A DNA stretch of 64,000 nucleotides from Pseudobdellovibrionaceae bacterium (GTDB taxonomy: Bacteria > Bdellovibrionota > Bdellovibrionia > Bdellovibrionales > JAMPXM01): NCBI GenBank assembly GCA_021463345.1, contig JAJTYM010000013.1:1-64000 (forward strand), read 5' to 3'. Position numbers and translations under genes: made by a program. Shown here one piece after another: positions 44,107-52,571 of the stretch. The notes under the pieces are model-generated. The model had not been told where the DNA came from, made no database searches, and was given only the letters and a program-made list of their open reading frames with translations. Positions within the stretch are counted from its first letter, which is position 1; each line of letters opens with the position of its first letter.

Positions 44107-46293
44107 TCACGAGACCCGTTGCGAGATGAAATGCTTGAACGCTTTCACCGCGGCGACTATGGCCAAGATCAAGACCGCGAGCAAGAAAACGTTTTTCAGG
44201 CCCGGCGCGCGCACCGCCCCCTCGATGCGTTCGGCGAGGAGCGTGATGGCGAGGATGCCCGGCACCGTCCCGGCTACGGTGCCGACCAGGAAATCCTGGA
44301 ACGCGATCCGCACGCTTCCCGCCACGAGATTCACCATCGTGAACGGCGCGACCGGGATCAGGCGGACGACCGTGACGGCCATCCAGCCCCCGACGGCGAG
44401 CTTTTGCCTGATGGCGCGCAGCCAGCGGTTGGACAGCCGCTCGACGCGATCGGCGGCGAACCGCCCGCCGAGCCAGTACGTCAATGACGCCGACGCCATG
44501 GTGCCGCCGAGCGAAAGCCAGAACGCGGCGTGGGCGTCGAACGTGAGCGCGGTCGCCATGACCATCGCCGTCTGCGGGATCATGACGACCCCGCCCAGCA
44601 CGAACGCGGCGATCACGCCGAGAGGGCCCAGGGGGTGGGATTTGATCCCCCGCAACCCCGCGGAGAGAGCTTCCGGCTCGACCCATTCCCGCAACGGGGT
44701 GAACTCCCAGGCGACGAGCAACCCGGCGACGAGCGCGAGCAACGACACCAGCTTGAAGCGCCCGAGCCACGGCACGCGGCTCGAGACGACGGCGATCACG
44801 TTCGGGAAGTAACGGCGCAACCCCCTCTTCAACCGGTAAGGGCCGCCCGGGTCGATCACCTCGCGATGGGGCACGAGGATGTCGAGCCACTCCGGGACGC
44901 GGCGCTCGAGTTCCACCAGCGTGCGCGGTTCGCCGCGGAGGGATTCGATCGCCGCGAGGAGCGAACCCGACTCGCGGCAGCGGCGTTCGACCTCGGACGG
45001 CGCGACGCCGAGATGCTCGGCGAGCAGGCGGTTCTTGAGGTCCATGATCGCCCTCCGCACGCGCTCCTCCCCGCGGGCCTCGAACGCGATGTCGCATTCC
45101 GTATCGAGCCCCATCGAACGCTGATTCAGGTTCGCCGAACCGATCCGGCAGAACTCGTCGTCGACGATCATGACCTTGGAATGCACTTTGACGTAGCCTC
45201 TCTTCAGATCGGGCACGACCGGGTGGTAAACCCTGAAACGGCCGTGGCGATCCGCCCTCCGGAGCCTGTCGAGAACCCGCCCGCGGAGCACGGTCATCGT
45301 GCTTTCCTCGATCCAGCCCGTCGCGTCCCGGGGGAGGATCATCACGACCTCCGGCCCGCCCGACTCCCGCAAGCGGCGCGCGAGGCACCTGGCGATCGTC
45401 TTCGACGAGAAGTACTGGGCCTCGAAGAAGAGAAAGCGCCTCGCCCTGGCGATGGCGTCGATGAACAGGCGTTCGACCTCGTGGACGGGACGGCTCCCCC
45501 GCATCGCCGGCACGGTGCGCGAAATCGCGACATCGACATCGAAAAGGTCGGCGGCGAGCGCGGGCGGCCAATTCCCGAGCGACGGTGGATCGGGCGCCGG
45601 GACGCGCTCGCCGGTCGCGAGTTTCCACCGCTCGCGCGCGAGTTCCCCCAAGGCCGCGGCGGCGCGACCCTCCAGCGCGACCTGCACGTCATGGAACGGC
45701 CCGTACGGCCGTCCCCAGGGGTCTATTCTCCGCGGGTCGGCGGCGAGGTGCTCGGGCGTGTCCCAGCGCCGGGCCGTGATGTCGAGCCCGCCGGAAAAAG
45801 CGACCGCGTCGTCGATGACGACGATCTTCTGGTGGTGCGAACCCAGCGCCGGGTGCGAGCCGTCGAGCACGAAACGGACGCGCGGGTGCCCGTGCCATTC
45901 GAACTTGAACTGCGGAAGGACCTCGCGTTCGAACGAGTAAATGAACGTGAAATCCCAGGACAGGATGTAGACGCGAAGCTCGGGCTTGCGTTCGCAGAGG
46001 TCGAAGAGGAATTCCTTGAGCGTCACGGCCCGGCGGCCGGCTTCGGCGCGGATGAGTTCGACGCGGCTGTCGGTGTCCCACCCGACGATGAGGATCTGCT
46101 TCTCGGCCCGTGAAGAGGCCTCGCAGAACGCCTCGAAGAACACGGCCGCGTCGATCACGTACCCGAGGCGCGACGCCCGTTCCCGGCGCCAGGCGTTCCG
46201 CCCCGGCTTGATGAAACCGACGGCTTCCCCGAATCCGCCTTCGAACCGTCCATGCTGAAGCTCAAGAGGGCCGGCATCGATATCCACATCCAT
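44107..46293 (-). CDS. Phospholipase D-family / VTT (DedA-like) fusion protein
   Basis: A 728-residue fusion. Residues about 30-420 are a two-HKD phospholipase D/cardiolipin-synthase-type domain, with HHQKIVVIDD at 153-162 and HSKVMIVDDE at 371-380, each followed by the usual GSAN/SGGLDI region. Residues about 535-728 are a VTT/DedA-like membrane domain, with VVMIPQTAMVMATALTF, TYWLGGRFAADRV and AVTVVRLIPVAPFTMVNLVA. It may make or hydrolyse phosphatidyl lipids, while the VTT part may scramble lipids between leaflets. It leads an operon with tamA and tamB, which suggests an envelope-lipid task. Confidence 0.9.
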   Translation of the reverse strand: MDVDIDAGPLELQHGRFEGGFGEAVGFIKPGRNAWRRERASRLGYVIDAAVFFEAFCEASSRAEKQILIVGWDTDSRVELIRAEAGRRAVTLKEFLFDLCERKPELRVYILSWDFTFIYSFEREVLPQFKFEWHGHPRVRFVLDGSHPALGSHHQKIVVIDDAVAFSGGLDITARRWDTPEHLAADPRRIDPWGRPYGPFHDVQVALEGRAAAALGELARERWKLATGERVPAPDPPSLGNWPPALAADLFDVDVAISRTVPAMRGSRPVHEVERLFIDAIARARRFLFFEAQYFSSKTIARCLARRLRESGGPEVVMILPRDATGWIEESTMTVLRGRVLDRLRRADRHGRFRVYHPVVPDLKRGYVKVHSKVMIVDDEFCRIGSANLNQRSMGLDTECDIAFEARGEERVRRAIMDLKNRLLAEHLGVAPSEVERRCRESGSLLAAIESLRGEPRTLVELERRVPEWLDILVPHREVIDPGGPYRLKRGLRRYFPNVIAVVSSRVPWLGRFKLVSLLALVAGLLVAWEFTPLREWVEPEALSAGLRGIKSHPLGPLGVIAAFVLGGVVMIPQTAMVMATALTFDAHAAFWLSLGGTMASASLTYWLGGRFAADRVERLSNRWLRAIRQKLAVGGWMAVTVVRLIPVAPFTMVNLVAGSVRIAFQDFLVGTVAGTVPGILAITLLAERIEGAVRAPGLKNVFLLAVLILAIVAAVKAFKHFISQRVS

Positions 46294-46542
46294 GGTCCTA
46301 AGGGAAACGCCCGGCGCACGTCAAACCGGGACCGGTTTGCGCGCGTTTCGTGGCGAAAAGGACATGGGTTGTTCACAGGAAACGCAAACCGACGCCCCCG
46401 GTCCTCCCGCTCCGGACCCGCGCCGGTCGCGAATTCGCCACGGAATCTACATCCGCAACGGAGGAATCGGCGCGACTCGACGGTTAGTTTGGGGCGGTCC
46501 GCTCGGCTCGAGTCCGTCTCGCTCGAATTTCAAGGAGGCCCC

Positions 46543-47082
46543 GTGAGAACACTGGTCCCCGCGCTTTTGGTCGCGTTCTTCGCCAGCTTATGGGCGCTCA
46601 CTTCGTCTTCCGAGTCGCGCACGGCGCTTTGGACCTGCGAGCTCGACGCGTTCGTCGTAAGCGACGCGAGCCAAAAGATCAAACGGCGGCCGGAACTCGA
46701 CGGGCGAGGCCTCGTTTCGTGCCGGAACGTGAACGGCTTCGACCTGCGCCTGCCGGTCGAAGCGAAAGTCAAGGTCAGCCGCGGATCGCCCGCGATCCCG
46801 CCGGAGCAGATGAAGCTCACGATCGATTCCGTCCCGTTCGTCGTGGGTCGCGATCTGGATCAGCTCTACGATTTCTACACGCGGCAGACCGAACTCGGGA
46901 ATGGCGGCGCAGCCACCGCCGGAACCGTCGCCGGATTCGTTTCCGGAATCACCCTGGTCGGCGAGCGGGCGGGACTGCTGCTGCCGGTGCGGGTCGCCCT
47001 CCCGCCGGAAAGCGCGGGAGCCGGTCTCCACGTCGAGGACTTGCGCCTCGACTTCGACTCGAGCGCCCCCGACATCAACTGA
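46543..47082 (+). CDS. Small exported protein of unknown function
   Basis: A 179-residue protein beginning with GTG at 46543, behind a full AAGGAGG. A signal peptide is visible (VRTLVPALLVAFFASLWALTS). The mature part has two cysteines (LWTCELDAF and LVSCRNVNG), likely a disulfide, and a later Gly/Ala/Thr-rich stretch GGAATAGTVAGFVSGITLVG. It ends with a strand LHVEDLRLDFDSSAPDIN. No family was recognised. It is followed by the repeat protein about 94 bases on, same strand. Confidence 0.75.
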   Translation: MRTLVPALLVAFFASLWALTSSSESRTALWTCELDAFVVSDASQKIKRRPELDGRGLVSCRNVNGFDLRLPVEAKVKVSRGSPAIPPEQMKLTIDSVPFVVGRDLDQLYDFYTRQTELGNGGAATAGTVAGFVSGITLVGERAGLLLPVRVALPPESAGAGLHVEDLRLDFDSSAPDIN

Positions 47083-47175
47083 CAAAGGCGGCGGGCAAGG
47101 CGATCCTGTCGGCTGCCAAAGCGCGCGCCTCTGGCTTGGGCATTGCATTCCCGTTTGAAGACGATAGGAGTTCCA

Positions 47176-49118
47176 ATGAGAATGCGATTACAACGATTTA
47201 TGAGTCGAATGGTTCCCAACCTTTGGTCACGGCGATAACGTTTCTTGCCGGCGTTCCCGCGCCGACGGCCCTCGCTCAGTCCTCAACTCAAGGACAAGGC
47301 ATACCCGCCGACTGGGAGTCCTATTTGGACCGGCCCGATGTTTTGAGCCTGCAAGCCGCCAAGAAGGGCAAGGACTTGGGGCCGCCGTGGAAGTCGCTGA
47401 AAGCCGCCCACTTCTCGTTCGTCGCCGAGCTTTTCGCGCTCTATCCGGAGGACACGCATTTTTACTTTTTGGCGCGCGACGCCGAATACCTTTACGATGT
47501 CGCCCGGCTCGTGACTCGTGATTCCGCCAGAAGCGGCCGCGTGCATCTCCTGAACGTGTCGCACGCGAGCATGCGAGACGGCAACCTGAAAGGGTATCTG
47601 CAGGAAAACGGAATCTCCGAGGAATCCCTGGCCGCCGGTCGGAAGGCCATCTTCATCGACACCGGTTTCTCCGGAACCATCCCCGGAGCGATCGCAGAGG
47701 GTTTTTCGAAGGAGGCGCGGGCGCGCCTGAAAACCCATTTGATCGCGAGCTCCAATCCGCACCATCCTTCTTCGCGAGCCTTCCTCGTTCACCTCAACCC
47801 GTCGGTGAATGAGTCGGAAGTTGATCGCATGCACGGCTCGATCGCCACTTACGAACACATGACCAGGTACACGGGCCACTCCAGCTCCTATGTCTACGTA
47901 GTCGACCGGTATCACCCGATCAGCAGAGCCATAAGGACTTCCGACGATGGCTCTATTGACAAAAAACGGAACCGCCAAATCATGCGGGACCTGGTGGCGG
48001 AGTGGCAAAAGCCGGGAACGAAAGCGCGTTTCAAAGAAGAGCGAAAGCAGATGAAGCGCCTCCTTCGCCTGCTGACCAGCGCGGACGACGAGGCCCGCGC
48101 GACGTTGGCCGCGGAACTCGAACGGAAGAAGAACACCCCGCAGGGCCGCTTGCTTGAGGCGCAAGTTCGCGACGCTCTCGATGCCCAGAAAAACGATATC
48201 TTCCGAGCCAAAATGACGCTTGAAGATTTAGGACTGAAAGCCGCGAGCGACGATTCCTCGCCCGCGCCGAAAAGGAAAGAACTCATCGCCAAGTACCCTG
48301 AGTGGTCAGCCGTTCTCGAAAACCCTGACGACGAAATCCCGCGGCTTTTCAAGGACGAGAACTGGCAAATGATCGGCAATTTGATCGGCGCCAATGCCGA
48401 CGCCGAAATCAGCCGCCTGCTCGTCGACTCGCTCTACGATGGCGTCGCGACCGGGATCAAAAAGGATTTACAGGTTTTCATGGTCAAAACATGCGACGAG
48501 GAGACTCGACAGTATTTGGCAAGGAACTTCTTCACGGAGCCATATACGCAAGGGATGGAGGATATCCTCACTCTCCTGATCGAAACGGGCGACGCCGAGA
48601 CTTGGCAGAATTTGGCGCATTTCACCTTCCCTCAGCCACATATGCGAAGGATGACGGCTCCCCTCAGGCTCCTGATCAAAAAGGACGACATCCTGACTCG
48701 GCAGTATTTGGTAGGGTACACCTTCCCTCAGCCACATACGCAAAAGATGGAGGATCTCCTCACTCTCCTGATCGAAATCAGCGACAAACCTGTTTGGGAA
48801 CACTTTGCGATGTACTCCTTCCCCCAGCCACACGTGCAAGCGATGAAGGGCCCAACCAGGCTCTTGATGGAAAAAGGCGACTCCGAGATCTTGTATATCT
48901 TGTCGGAGTCCGCCCACTTGGACACGCCTGAGCATCGAATTCTGCGCGGGTCCCGTCAAATTCCGAGCCATCAGCGCCGAGAGTGGATGAAAGCCGAGCT
49001 CGCGAAGCTCAAGTCCCCGGCGAAGAAGGCAGCTCAGCCGATTCCCGCGGCGTTGCGTTCGCCGCCGACGGCCCCCGCCGTTCGCTGCGAGAACCTCTTC
49101 GGTCAAGCGGGCTCTTGA
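47176..49118 (+). CDS. Exported repeat protein with an apparent frameshift in the signal peptide
   Basis: The main frame, open to 49118, has the end of a signal peptide (VTAITFLAGVPAPTALAQ) but no start. The missing start is in another frame: ATG at 47176 behind TAGGAG encodes a basic MRMRLQRFMSRMVPN and stops at 47236. One extra base near 47216-47223 would join them into about 647 residues. The body has HFYFLARDAEYLYDVARLV and KAIFIDTGFSGTIPGAI, which distantly recall the FLSRDG and DiGwsG motifs of COG5610-type HAD proteins (from memory, tentative). The C-terminal part has four 32-residue repeats. It could be a pseudogene or a sequencing error. Confidence 0.65.
48504..48887 (+). repeat. Four tandem 96-bp coding repeats
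   Basis: Units at 48504-48599, 48600-48695, 48696-48791 and 48792-48887 encode 32-residue repeats. The consensus opens with a T-x-Q-x-L-like helix, then FTFPQPHxxxM, then LLTLLIE and an acidic GD turn. They are diverged at DNA level, yet keep TTCCCTCAGCCACA-like segments in the last three. The helix-turn pattern suggests a HEAT-like solenoid. Confidence 0.88.
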
Positions 49119-49138
49119 GACCGGCCGCTCAGGAACCG

Positions 49139-49183
49139 GCCCGCCGCGCTGTCGGCGGGCTTCCCCTGAAGGCGGGGTTTTGA
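49139..49183 (+). terminator. Hairpins between the repeat protein and the aminotransferase gene
   Basis: GCCCGCCG (49139-49146) pairs with CGGCGGGC (49153-49160) around a 6-base loop. Just after it CCCC and GGGG around TGAAGGC are followed by TTTT (49163-49181). The two hairpins lie between convergent genes and plausibly end the plus-strand transcript. Confidence 0.55.
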
Positions 49184-49202
49184 AGCGGGGATTGCTCAGC
49201 TC

Positions 49203-50183
49203 TCAGCGGATAGGGGTTCGCACGCCCGCCCCCGATTCGACGTCGCGGCGCACGAGCTCCAGCAGTGTTTTGAACATCGGCCCGGGCCTGCCATCGCCGA
49301 TGGCCCTGCCGTCGTAACGGACCACGGGCAGGATGTCCATCGTCGTGCTGCTCACGTACGCTTCGCGGGCGCCGTACGCGTCCTCGGGACCGAGGTCCTC
49401 GTGCGCGATCCGCTTGAGGGCGCCGGCCCCCACGAGCGGCCGCGCGAGCTCCATCAGCCGCGTGAGGGTCACCCCGCGCAACGTGCGCTCGAAGCGCGGG
49501 GCGAGCAACTCGTTCTCCCGCGAGAGCACGAAAAAGTTCTCGGTCGACCCTTCGGCGAGGCGTCCGTTCCCATCGAGCGAGACCGTGAAGTCGACGCCGG
49601 CGTCGACCGCTTCTTTTTTCATGAGGACGTTGTGCAGGTAATTGCAGCTCTTCACGTTGGCGAAACAGCCCTCTTTGACCGGGACGGCGCTCGTCTTGAG
49701 GGTCACGCCGCGCTCGTACGTCTCCGGCGCCGGGTGCTTGAGCGCGGTGACGACGACGTACAGCTGGCTGCCCACGCACTCGTACGGGTTGGCCGTGAAA
49801 CCGCCGGGCCCGCGCGAGACGTAGAGGCGGATCAACGCGTCCTCCGTTTTCGCCGCGCGGATCGTCTCGATCACGATCCCGGCCATCTCCCCCGGCGCGC
49901 ACGGCATCGGCATGTGCACGAGCTCGGCGGACGTCCGCAACCGCGCGAGGTGGCGGTCGAGGGCGTAGACGCTCCCTCCGGAGCACTTGATCGCCTCGAA
50001 GACGCCGTCGCCCCGGTGCACGATGTGGTCGTCGACGGGCACCATCATCAACCACGGATCCGTGACGATCCCTCCGTACCAGCTCGAGTACATCGACAGG
50101 TAACCGGCGGCGTGCGGCGAATCCCGCCCGGCCAGCGTCGTGAGGGCTTCCTCTCGGCTCAATCTGCGGACTGCGGACGGCAT
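49203..50183 (-). CDS. Class IV aminotransferase (branched-chain/D-amino-acid/ADC-lyase family)
   Basis: A fold-type IV PLP enzyme (326 aa). It has HRGDGVFEAIKC near residue 60, the PLP-lysine region NVKSCNYLHNVLMKKEA, the phosphate-site EGSTENFFVL and the later LRGVTLTRLMELA. The KSCNYL arrangement resembles D-amino-acid or branched-chain transaminase-like members more than ADC lyase, but the substrate is not certain. The ATG at 50183 has GGGAG upstream; an ATG at 50249 would add 22 unlikely residues. It is divergent from uppP. Confidence 0.88.
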   Translation of the reverse strand: MPSAVRRLSREEALTTLAGRDSPHAAGYLSMYSSWYGGIVTDPWLMMVPVDDHIVHRGDGVFEAIKCSGGSVYALDRHLARLRTSAELVHMPMPCAPGEMAGIVIETIRAAKTEDALIRLYVSRGPGGFTANPYECVGSQLYVVVTALKHPAPETYERGVTLKTSAVPVKEGCFANVKSCNYLHNVLMKKEAVDAGVDFTVSLDGNGRLAEGSTENFFVLSRENELLAPRFERTLRGVTLTRLMELARPLVGAGALKRIAHEDLGPEDAYGAREAYVSSTTMDILPVVRYDGRAIGDGRPGPMFKTLLELVRRDVESGAGVRTPIR

Positions 50184-50314
50184 TCGCGCTCCCATCGCTC
50201 GAAAGGCTGTTTCGGGGGGCGGGCCGGGTATTTCCGCTCCCGGCCCCATGGCCTGATTTTGCCCCTTGCGCTTCGGGCTTGGCGAGACCAGACTTTACGT
50301 TACGAGGCGCAGCG

Positions 50315-51121
50315 ATGGAACTTTGGCAAGCGATCATTTTGGCCGTCGTCGAGGGACTGACGGAATACCTGCCGATCTCGAGCACCGGCCACATCATCGT
50401 GGCGGCGGGGCTGATGGGCATCAACGAGAACGCCTTCGTCAAAGACTACACCGTGATGGTGCAGTTCGGCGCGATCCTCTCGGTCGTCTTCCTCTACTGG
50501 CGGCGGTTCGTCCAGGGGATCGGGCTTTACAAGAAACTCGCGATCGCGTTCCTCCCCGCCGCGGCCATCGGTTTCGCGGTCAAGGACAGGATCGACGCGC
50601 TTCTCGGCGACGTCGCGGTCGTGGCGTGGGCGTTCATCCTCGGCGGCGTGGTCCTCATCCTCGCCGACCGGTGGTTCAAGGCCGCGCCGAACCAAGACGG
50701 CTCAGGCTCCCCTTCGCAACTGGATTCCCTTTCTGGCAAGGGCGCGGCGGTCGTGGGCATTTTCCAATGCATCGCCTTCATACCGGGCGTCTCTCGCTCG
50801 GCCGCGACGATCCTCGGCGGCCTCGCTCAACGCCTCGACCGCAAGGCCGCGGCCGAATTCTCGTTTTTGCTCGCGGTCCCGACGCTCACCGCGGCCGGCG
50901 CCTACAAACTGCTCAAGATCCTGCCGACCATCCAGGCCGAGCAGGTCACCAGCCTCGTGGTCGGCAATTTCGTCTCGTTCGTCGTCGGCGTGATCACGAT
51001 CAAGGCGTTCATCGGATACCTGAGCCGCAAGGGATTCCTCGTTTTCGGCATCTACCGCATCCTCGTCGGGGTCGCGTTGCTCGCGTGGCTGATGTCGGGC
51101 CGGGCCTTGCACATGGTCTGA
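50315..51121 (+). CDS. uppP: Undecaprenyl-diphosphatase (BacA/UppP)
   Basis: An integral membrane phosphatase recycling undecaprenyl diphosphate for peptidoglycan and other envelope polymers (268 aa). The two catalytic signatures are VVEGLTEYLPISSTGHIIVA at residues 10-29 and PGVSRSAATILGG near residue 160. About seven or eight membrane helices are visible. The ATG at 50315 gives the family start. The DCC-family gene follows 28 bases later. Confidence 0.95.
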   Translation: MELWQAIILAVVEGLTEYLPISSTGHIIVAAGLMGINENAFVKDYTVMVQFGAILSVVFLYWRRFVQGIGLYKKLAIAFLPAAAIGFAVKDRIDALLGDVAVVAWAFILGGVVLILADRWFKAAPNQDGSGSPSQLDSLSGKGAAVVGIFQCIAFIPGVSRSAATILGGLAQRLDRKAAAEFSFLLAVPTLTAAGAYKLLKILPTIQAEQVTSLVVGNFVSFVVGVITIKAFIGYLSRKGFLVFGIYRILVGVALLAWLMSGRALHMV

Positions 51122-51149
51122 GGGCGCGACCCGAGGAATGGTCTGAGCC

Positions 51150-51554
51150 ATGGAACCTTCGCATCCCATCGTTTTTTTCGACGGCGTTTGCGGCCTCTGC
51201 AACCGCGCGGTCGATTTCCTTCTGCGGATCGACCGCGCGCGCCGGCTGCGCTACGCGCCCCTGCAAGGGGCGACCGCGGCCAGGCTCCTCCCGCGCGAGG
51301 CGATCGCTCCCGACGCCCCGGGGTCGATCGTGTTCCGGGAGCGCGGCCGCCTGTTCACCCGCTCCGACGCGGTCTTGCGCATCGGCGTCGCGCTGGGCGG
51401 GCTTTGGTCCTGCGTCGCGATCCTCTACGCGATCCCGCGCCCGATCCGCGACTTCGTCTACCGATGGGTCGCCCGCAACCGGTACGAATGGTTCGGGAAG
51501 CAAGACGCCTGCCGCCTCCCCACGCCCGAAGAAAAGCCGTTCTTCCTCGATTGA
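51150..51554 (+). CDS. DCC-family (DUF393) thiol-disulfide oxidoreductase-like protein
   Basis: A 134-residue protein with the family motif FFDGVCGLCNRAVDFLL near the start (DxxCxxC-like), then YAPLQGATAARLL and an end region IRDFVYRWVARNRYEWFGK. The pair of cysteines is assumed to be redox active from family knowledge. A hydrophobic segment (GGLWSCVAILYAIP) lies in the centre. The role is not established for the family. Likely co-transcribed with uppP. Confidence 0.88.
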   Translation: MEPSHPIVFFDGVCGLCNRAVDFLLRIDRARRLRYAPLQGATAARLLPREAIAPDAPGSIVFRERGRLFTRSDAVLRIGVALGGLWSCVAILYAIPRPIRDFVYRWVARNRYEWFGKQDACRLPTPEEKPFFLD

Positions 51555-51560
51555 GCCGGG

Positions 51561-52550
51561 TCAGCGGGAAACCCTCGTGCCCCGGAAACGGCCGACCGCG
51601 CCGCGATGGTCGGTGAGCCGGAGATCGGCTTTCCCCGCGGCGACGCGCCCTTCGCCAGCGAACACGCCGGCACCCGAAACCGCCGAACCGGCGCGACCCG
51701 CGTCGGCCGCGTTCGTCGCCATCGTGATGAAACGGGTCTGCGCGTTGTAGCTCACGTCGCTCATGTACCAGCTCAGCATCATCGGGTCCCCGGCGTCGAG
51801 ACGCGCGAAACGGGCCGTGAGCACCGGGAGCTGGATCGTCTTCCCGCTGGGCCCGACGCCCGGACGCTGAGTCAGCGTGATCGTCAACTGGCCGGCGAAA
51901 TCGATGCCGCTCGATTCGACCTTGCCGCGATAGACGCCCTGGATCGACTCGAAGATCTTGGCGCGGCGGCGGCGCTCGGCCTCGTCCTCCCCCCCGGCCG
52001 GGCTCGACGCCGCGTCGCTGACGCGCTTGACGTCGAGTCTGCCCCACGTCCCGCCGTTGCGGACGACCTCTCCCTCGATCGCGTCGCCGCGGAACGTGCC
52101 GCGGATCGAAAACGCGCTCGCGCCCGACGCCGCCGCCCCGCCTTCGCCGGCGGGGCCGCCGGCCGCGGCGCGCGTGAAAATGATCCGGCCGGTGATCTCG
52201 TCGTAGTCGGCCTTGAGGCTCTCGCGATCGTTCTCGCCGACGAAATCCGGCAGGTGGAACCGCGCGAGCAGCAGCGGCAGGAACCTCGGGTTCCCCTCCG
52301 GATCGACGCCGCCGTCCCGGTAATCGACGTACATCGCGATCTCGACTTTCTCGATCTGACCGCCCCCTTCCCCCGGGTCGATCGTCCCGGCGTAGGTGCC
52401 GCGCAAGCGGTTGTAGCGGGTCTCGAGTTTCTCGCGGTCGCGCTGGAACTCCGAGCGCGAATCGTCCGCGGCCGAGCCGCCGCACGCGGCGAGCGACGCG
52501 GCCGCCGCCAACGCGGCGAACAGGTTCACGGTCATTCTCGCTAAAAGCAT
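51561..52550 (-). CDS. Lipoprotein of unknown function
   Basis: A 329-residue protein with a lipoprotein signal peptide ending in SLAACGG (lipobox LAAC), so it is exported and lipidated by Lgt. The mature part seems to hold two related beta-rich halves. Each has a RGTYAGTID- or QGVYRGKVE-type strand, then a region with LPLLLARFHL or LPVLTARFAR. This suggests an internal duplication. A linker rich in Ala, Gly and Glu separates them. No family recognised. It lies 21 bases after the TolC-family gene, same strand. Confidence 0.78.
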   Translation of the reverse strand: MLLARMTVNLFAALAAAASLAACGGSAADDSRSEFQRDREKLETRYNRLRGTYAGTIDPGEGGGQIEKVEIAMYVDYRDGGVDPEGNPRFLPLLLARFHLPDFVGENDRESLKADYDEITGRIIFTRAAAGGPAGEGGAAASGASAFSIRGTFRGDAIEGEVVRNGGTWGRLDVKRVSDAASSPAGGEDEAERRRRAKIFESIQGVYRGKVESSGIDFAGQLTITLTQRPGVGPSGKTIQLPVLTARFARLDAGDPMMLSWYMSDVSYNAQTRFITMATNAADAGRAGSAVSGAGVFAGEGRVAAGKADLRLTDHRGAVGRFRGTRVSR

Positions 52551-52571
52551 CCTCGCCCCCGTCCGCGCCGT

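Noticed and set aside
42317-45628. A 1103-codon frame that would extend tamA upstream
   Set aside because: The first ~510 codons are opposite-phase translation of the PLD-VTT gene. The signal peptide and ribosome site place the real start at 44098.
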